From the NCBI GenBank assembly GCA_937871355.1, contig CALMPX010000096.1:1-8546 (forward strand): a DNA stretch of 8,546 nucleotides, written 5' to 3'. Under the pieces are notes generated by a model that did not search any database, was not told the origin of the DNA, and saw nothing but the letters and a program-made list of their open reading frames with translations. Source of the stretch: an uncultured Bdellovibrio sp. GTDB taxonomy: Bacteria > Bdellovibrionota > Bdellovibrionia > Bdellovibrionales > Bdellovibrionaceae. This document shows, one piece after another, positions 7,501-8,546 of the stretch (position 1 is the stretch's first letter; every line of letters starts with the position of its first letter). The position numbers and the translations under genes are program-made.

Positions 7501-8546
7501 AATATTATTTAATGTTGCAAGACCAGAGGGATGTTCTAGTTTTATACTGTCGATATCCAAACGATTATTTTTAATTTTAGATCTGAATTCGCCACTTCCA
7601 AATTTCAGAGCATCGACGTTGATGTCTTTGTATGTAAAATAAATGTCACCTTCATTTTTATATAGCCCATCAGTCTTGCCAGAGGTGGAAAAGCTAACCG
7701 AGCCAGAAGCTTGCGGAAGCCGTGAATCGGTATTTTTAATAGTGTAGGCCATATTACGAAGTTCTTCTAATTTTAATCGGGCTTTGACAGTCAATTCAGC
7801 TTCTGGGTGGGTTAAAAGTGTTTTTATTTTATCTGTCGTGAATGAAATATTGATTTGAGAATCATTTTTAATCAGTTCAGCATTTAATTTTTTTATTGAA
7901 TGAGAATCTAAACGAGCGAAGAGATTTAAATCTAATTCAGTCGAGATATTTTTATCCGATGTGGCGGTTAAAGTTATTTTAGGAGTCATAACTTCGATTG
8001 TTTTTATTTTGTTGGTTAATTTTAGATTTGAGATATTTAATCCAAATTTATTTAAAGCATGATCTGCTGAAGGCGGAATATCGACTCCGATGATCGAATC
8101 AGCAACATAAACATTTTGTAATGGAATTTCTGGAAGTAATTTAAATAGAGGATCAAGGTTGATTTCAGGCGTTTGGCCAGAGCTTGAAAGAAACAGTTTT
8201 TTATACGCCACTTGGCTGCCATGCCACTTGATGGCATTGATTTGAACATAGGAGGCTGACAATTGACCAACGAGAAGATTAAAAGGATCAATTTGGAGTT
8301 TAATATTTTCGATATGGGCTTGATCTAAATACTGAAGATCATTTTTAAACTCAAGGTGCACTTCGATAGCGCGTGCTTGTAATTTTAAAAGTGAAATTTC
8401 TAAACGTTCGACTTTGATCTCGACCACGTCTTGCATTTGATTCAAAGTAGGAATCTGAGACATGGCATAGCTAACAACTTTATCTTTAGCCCATAAATTC
8501 CAAATCAATGATAACGAAATGACCGTTAGAATTGGTGGAATAAGAA
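4552..8546 (-). CDS. tamB: TamB-family inner-membrane-anchored envelope protein, 5' end outside window
   Basis: The frame is open from the window edge to the stop at 4552, giving about 1,330 visible residues; E. coli TamB has 1,259. The true start lies beyond 8546. Twelve in-frame codons upstream of a TTG at 8508 encode LIPPILTVISLS, which joins LIWNLWA to make a hydrophobic N-terminal anchor. Numbering from that TTG, residues 20-950 are long, repetitive, beta-rich and AsmA-like, with alternating polar and hydrophobic residues. This is the pattern of the lipid- and protein-binding groove of TamB and other bridge-like proteins. The C-terminal TamB domain (formerly DUF490) spans roughly 960-1318. 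It includes PALSENDIFSLLALGY (1160-1175), close to the family's 'LSEADILSLLLFG' signature, a Ser/Gln-rich linker near 1176-1198, and a final strand ending GGIDYEFKKEFQW. The product should span the periplasm and dock on the POTRA domains of the Omp85 protein encoded by the next gene, which it overlaps by 7 bp. Another AsmA-like protein is unlikely given the C-terminal signature. Confidence 0.9.
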   Translation of the reverse strand, partial: LIPPILTVISLSLIWNLWAKDKVVSYAMSQIPTLNQMQDVVEIKVERLEISLLKLQARAIEVHLEFKNDLQYLDQAHIENIKLQIDPFNLLVGQLSASYVQINAIKWHGSQVAYKKLFLSSSGQTPEINLDPLFKLLPEIPLQNVYVADSIIGVDIPPSADHALNKFGLNISNLKLTNKIKTIEVMTPKITLTATSDKNISTELDLNLFARLDSHSIKKLNAELIKNDSQINISFTTDKIKTLLTHPEAELTVKARLKLEELRNMAYTIKNTDSRLPQASGSVSFSTSGKTDGLYKNEGDIYFTYKDINVDALKFGSGEFRSKIKNNRLDIDSIKLEHPSGLATLNNINIENQAPYKFKTNIAVQQFNLQKLFLSLNLKDIPAYVDLKASATCQGQFSNFTVDCQTEVEASDIIVNSDMKKTKNIVSVKKAKAQANMNINANGVSFESAVSLNSSPFTAKGTVLFKEGFKFTCESDHFKLEDIDNLANLKLKGNTKGKLSTYGDSSYGVMDADLKIDAAGIDGFELGDISGSMTYKDGVVSLNKMIGVIGESQYRGNIEVDLDKSRTNGHINFEKLKVADALEMIEEKWHLPIDATGNGNATITFNGPLDFWKLKMKINAALTKGALYGESYTKLNAELESDGSKLNFNHFKMMKTSGSIELRDFIDTTKKEPVLNLSIMSTGLKADDIDHLTEFFKNISGDVHINGKITGSLEDAQITTQNQLNNFQIENFKLPNSQLESELNKKFFHASGQIFGRQIQTDFKIPFALNETYSIKAKMSDFQPILLLPIIGLPLPRFDIKSNISGMIDIHTTTNTLEHIQGHATVDQFGIERGAQTLKLVSPSEMIFKDELTSMTPMNLTGSDQNLSIKLKKQNNQQKVYVNGRLFIKPIQFLIPFTESISGIIEFVTYVQFKNGRPYFSGEGLINEASFLTSGFPYPVTNMSAFFNLHDSIVELTEITGSLNQARFYGEGSADIKGPQNVVANINIETEEMELEFPNQIFTTGLAKVNFSGNWLPYTLKIDYDILQGLLTKEFSGGTDDSASVLPPNSLLPASQMEGNSQSLLLDVHTKFNRGIVIKNSMLEGIVTGSLHITGNPSIPVYTGIINVQPGSKINFKDKPFEIQNGLVKFNGIKEMNPEVSLSANARVTDYDVNLTVSGPGKKLDIKATSQPALSENDIFSLLALGYTSSSTDQSVSQNLSSDTQQKQTGLEVLSVLGNQSDFTKKIQSRLGLNVQLAPSIDSTRNIAVPKVIVSKKLGKKLNTSYSRSLTGDRQNNEVKLQWMFTPNSSAILNYQSQPNLQQENSIIQNQDNEIGVGGIDYEFKKEFQW
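4564..4570 (-). promoter_or_regulatory. Shine-Dalgarno site of tamA inside the 3' end of tamB
   Basis: AAAGGAG on the minus strand lies five bases upstream of the ATG at 4558 and within the last tamB codons. The tamB stop (4552-4554) falls just after the tamA start codon. The strong site together with the overlap supports the ATG at 4558 and suggests translational coupling between the two proteins. Confidence 0.7.
5748..5784. repeat. Imperfect GC-rich inverted repeat inside tamB
   Basis: TCAGG-AA-GGAGGCCTC (5748-5763) pairs with GAGGCC-C-TCC-CCTGA (5770-5784) around a 6-base loop. This gives 14 base pairs interrupted only by an AA bulge and a C bulge. It lies in tamB codons for roughly residues 909-921 (numbered from the TTG at 8508; SGEGLINEASFL), before the C-terminal TamB domain. 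The codons here end mostly in G or C, unlike the AT-rich codons of the rest of the gene. The structure is visible; any role in RNA folding or translation pausing is inferred. Confidence 0.45.

Noticed and set aside
8052..8291. Minus-strand 79-codon open frame inside tamB
   Set aside because: It is nested in another frame of tamB and carries no domain or supported start.
1751..8546. Contact-dependent or two-partner secretion system (a large repetitive protein next to an Omp85 pore)
   Set aside because: The large protein has the TamB C-terminal signature and an inner-membrane anchor rather than a haemagglutinin-type secretion domain, and the Omp85 protein has about seven POTRAs instead of the two of TpsB transporters.

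Overview
The window shows the minus strand of a Gram-negative (two-membrane), visibly AT-rich bacterium. All four recognisable genes run in the same direction, from the high-coordinate end to the low-coordinate end: tamB (5' end cut by the window), tamA-like Omp85 gene, prpD, prpB (3' end cut by the window). The lineage cannot be fixed from this sequence. A Bdellovibrio-like or delta-proteobacterial-type organism would fit the AT-rich codon use, the many-POTRA Omp85 protein and the long-form PrpD, but that is a weak inference.

Region 1 (about 1751-8546) is an outer-membrane biogenesis module. The large TamB-family protein is anchored in the inner membrane by an N-terminal hydrophobic segment and spans the periplasm as repetitive beta-structure. 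It overlaps by 7 bp the gene for an Omp85 protein with a signal peptide, about seven POTRA-like repeats and a C-terminal 16-strand-type barrel. In the TAM model the two form an envelope-spanning bridge for beta-barrel protein assembly and/or phospholipid movement to the outer membrane. The order here is tamB then tamA, the reverse of the order in E. coli, and the Omp85 protein is much longer than E. coli TamA.

Region 2 (1-1707) is a propionate-catabolic (2-methylcitrate cycle) pair, prpD followed by the first 46 codons of prpB. PrpD makes 2-methyl-cis-aconitate from 2-methylcitrate, and PrpB cleaves 2-methylisocitrate to pyruvate and succinate. Whether a methylcitrate synthase gene follows cannot be seen.

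The gaps are short. The 43-bp gap between tamA and prpD holds an AU-rich inverted repeat that would mask the prpD Shine-Dalgarno sequence. The 60-bp prpD-prpB gap holds a perfect 9-bp GC-rich hairpin. No rRNA, tRNA, CRISPR array, insertion sequence or phage gene was seen, and no stretch above 300 bases lacks a gene. I see no convincing undescribed multi-gene system. The points most worth a second look are the seven-POTRA TamA-like protein in an inverted, overlapping tamBA pair and the hairpin over the prpD ribosome-binding site.
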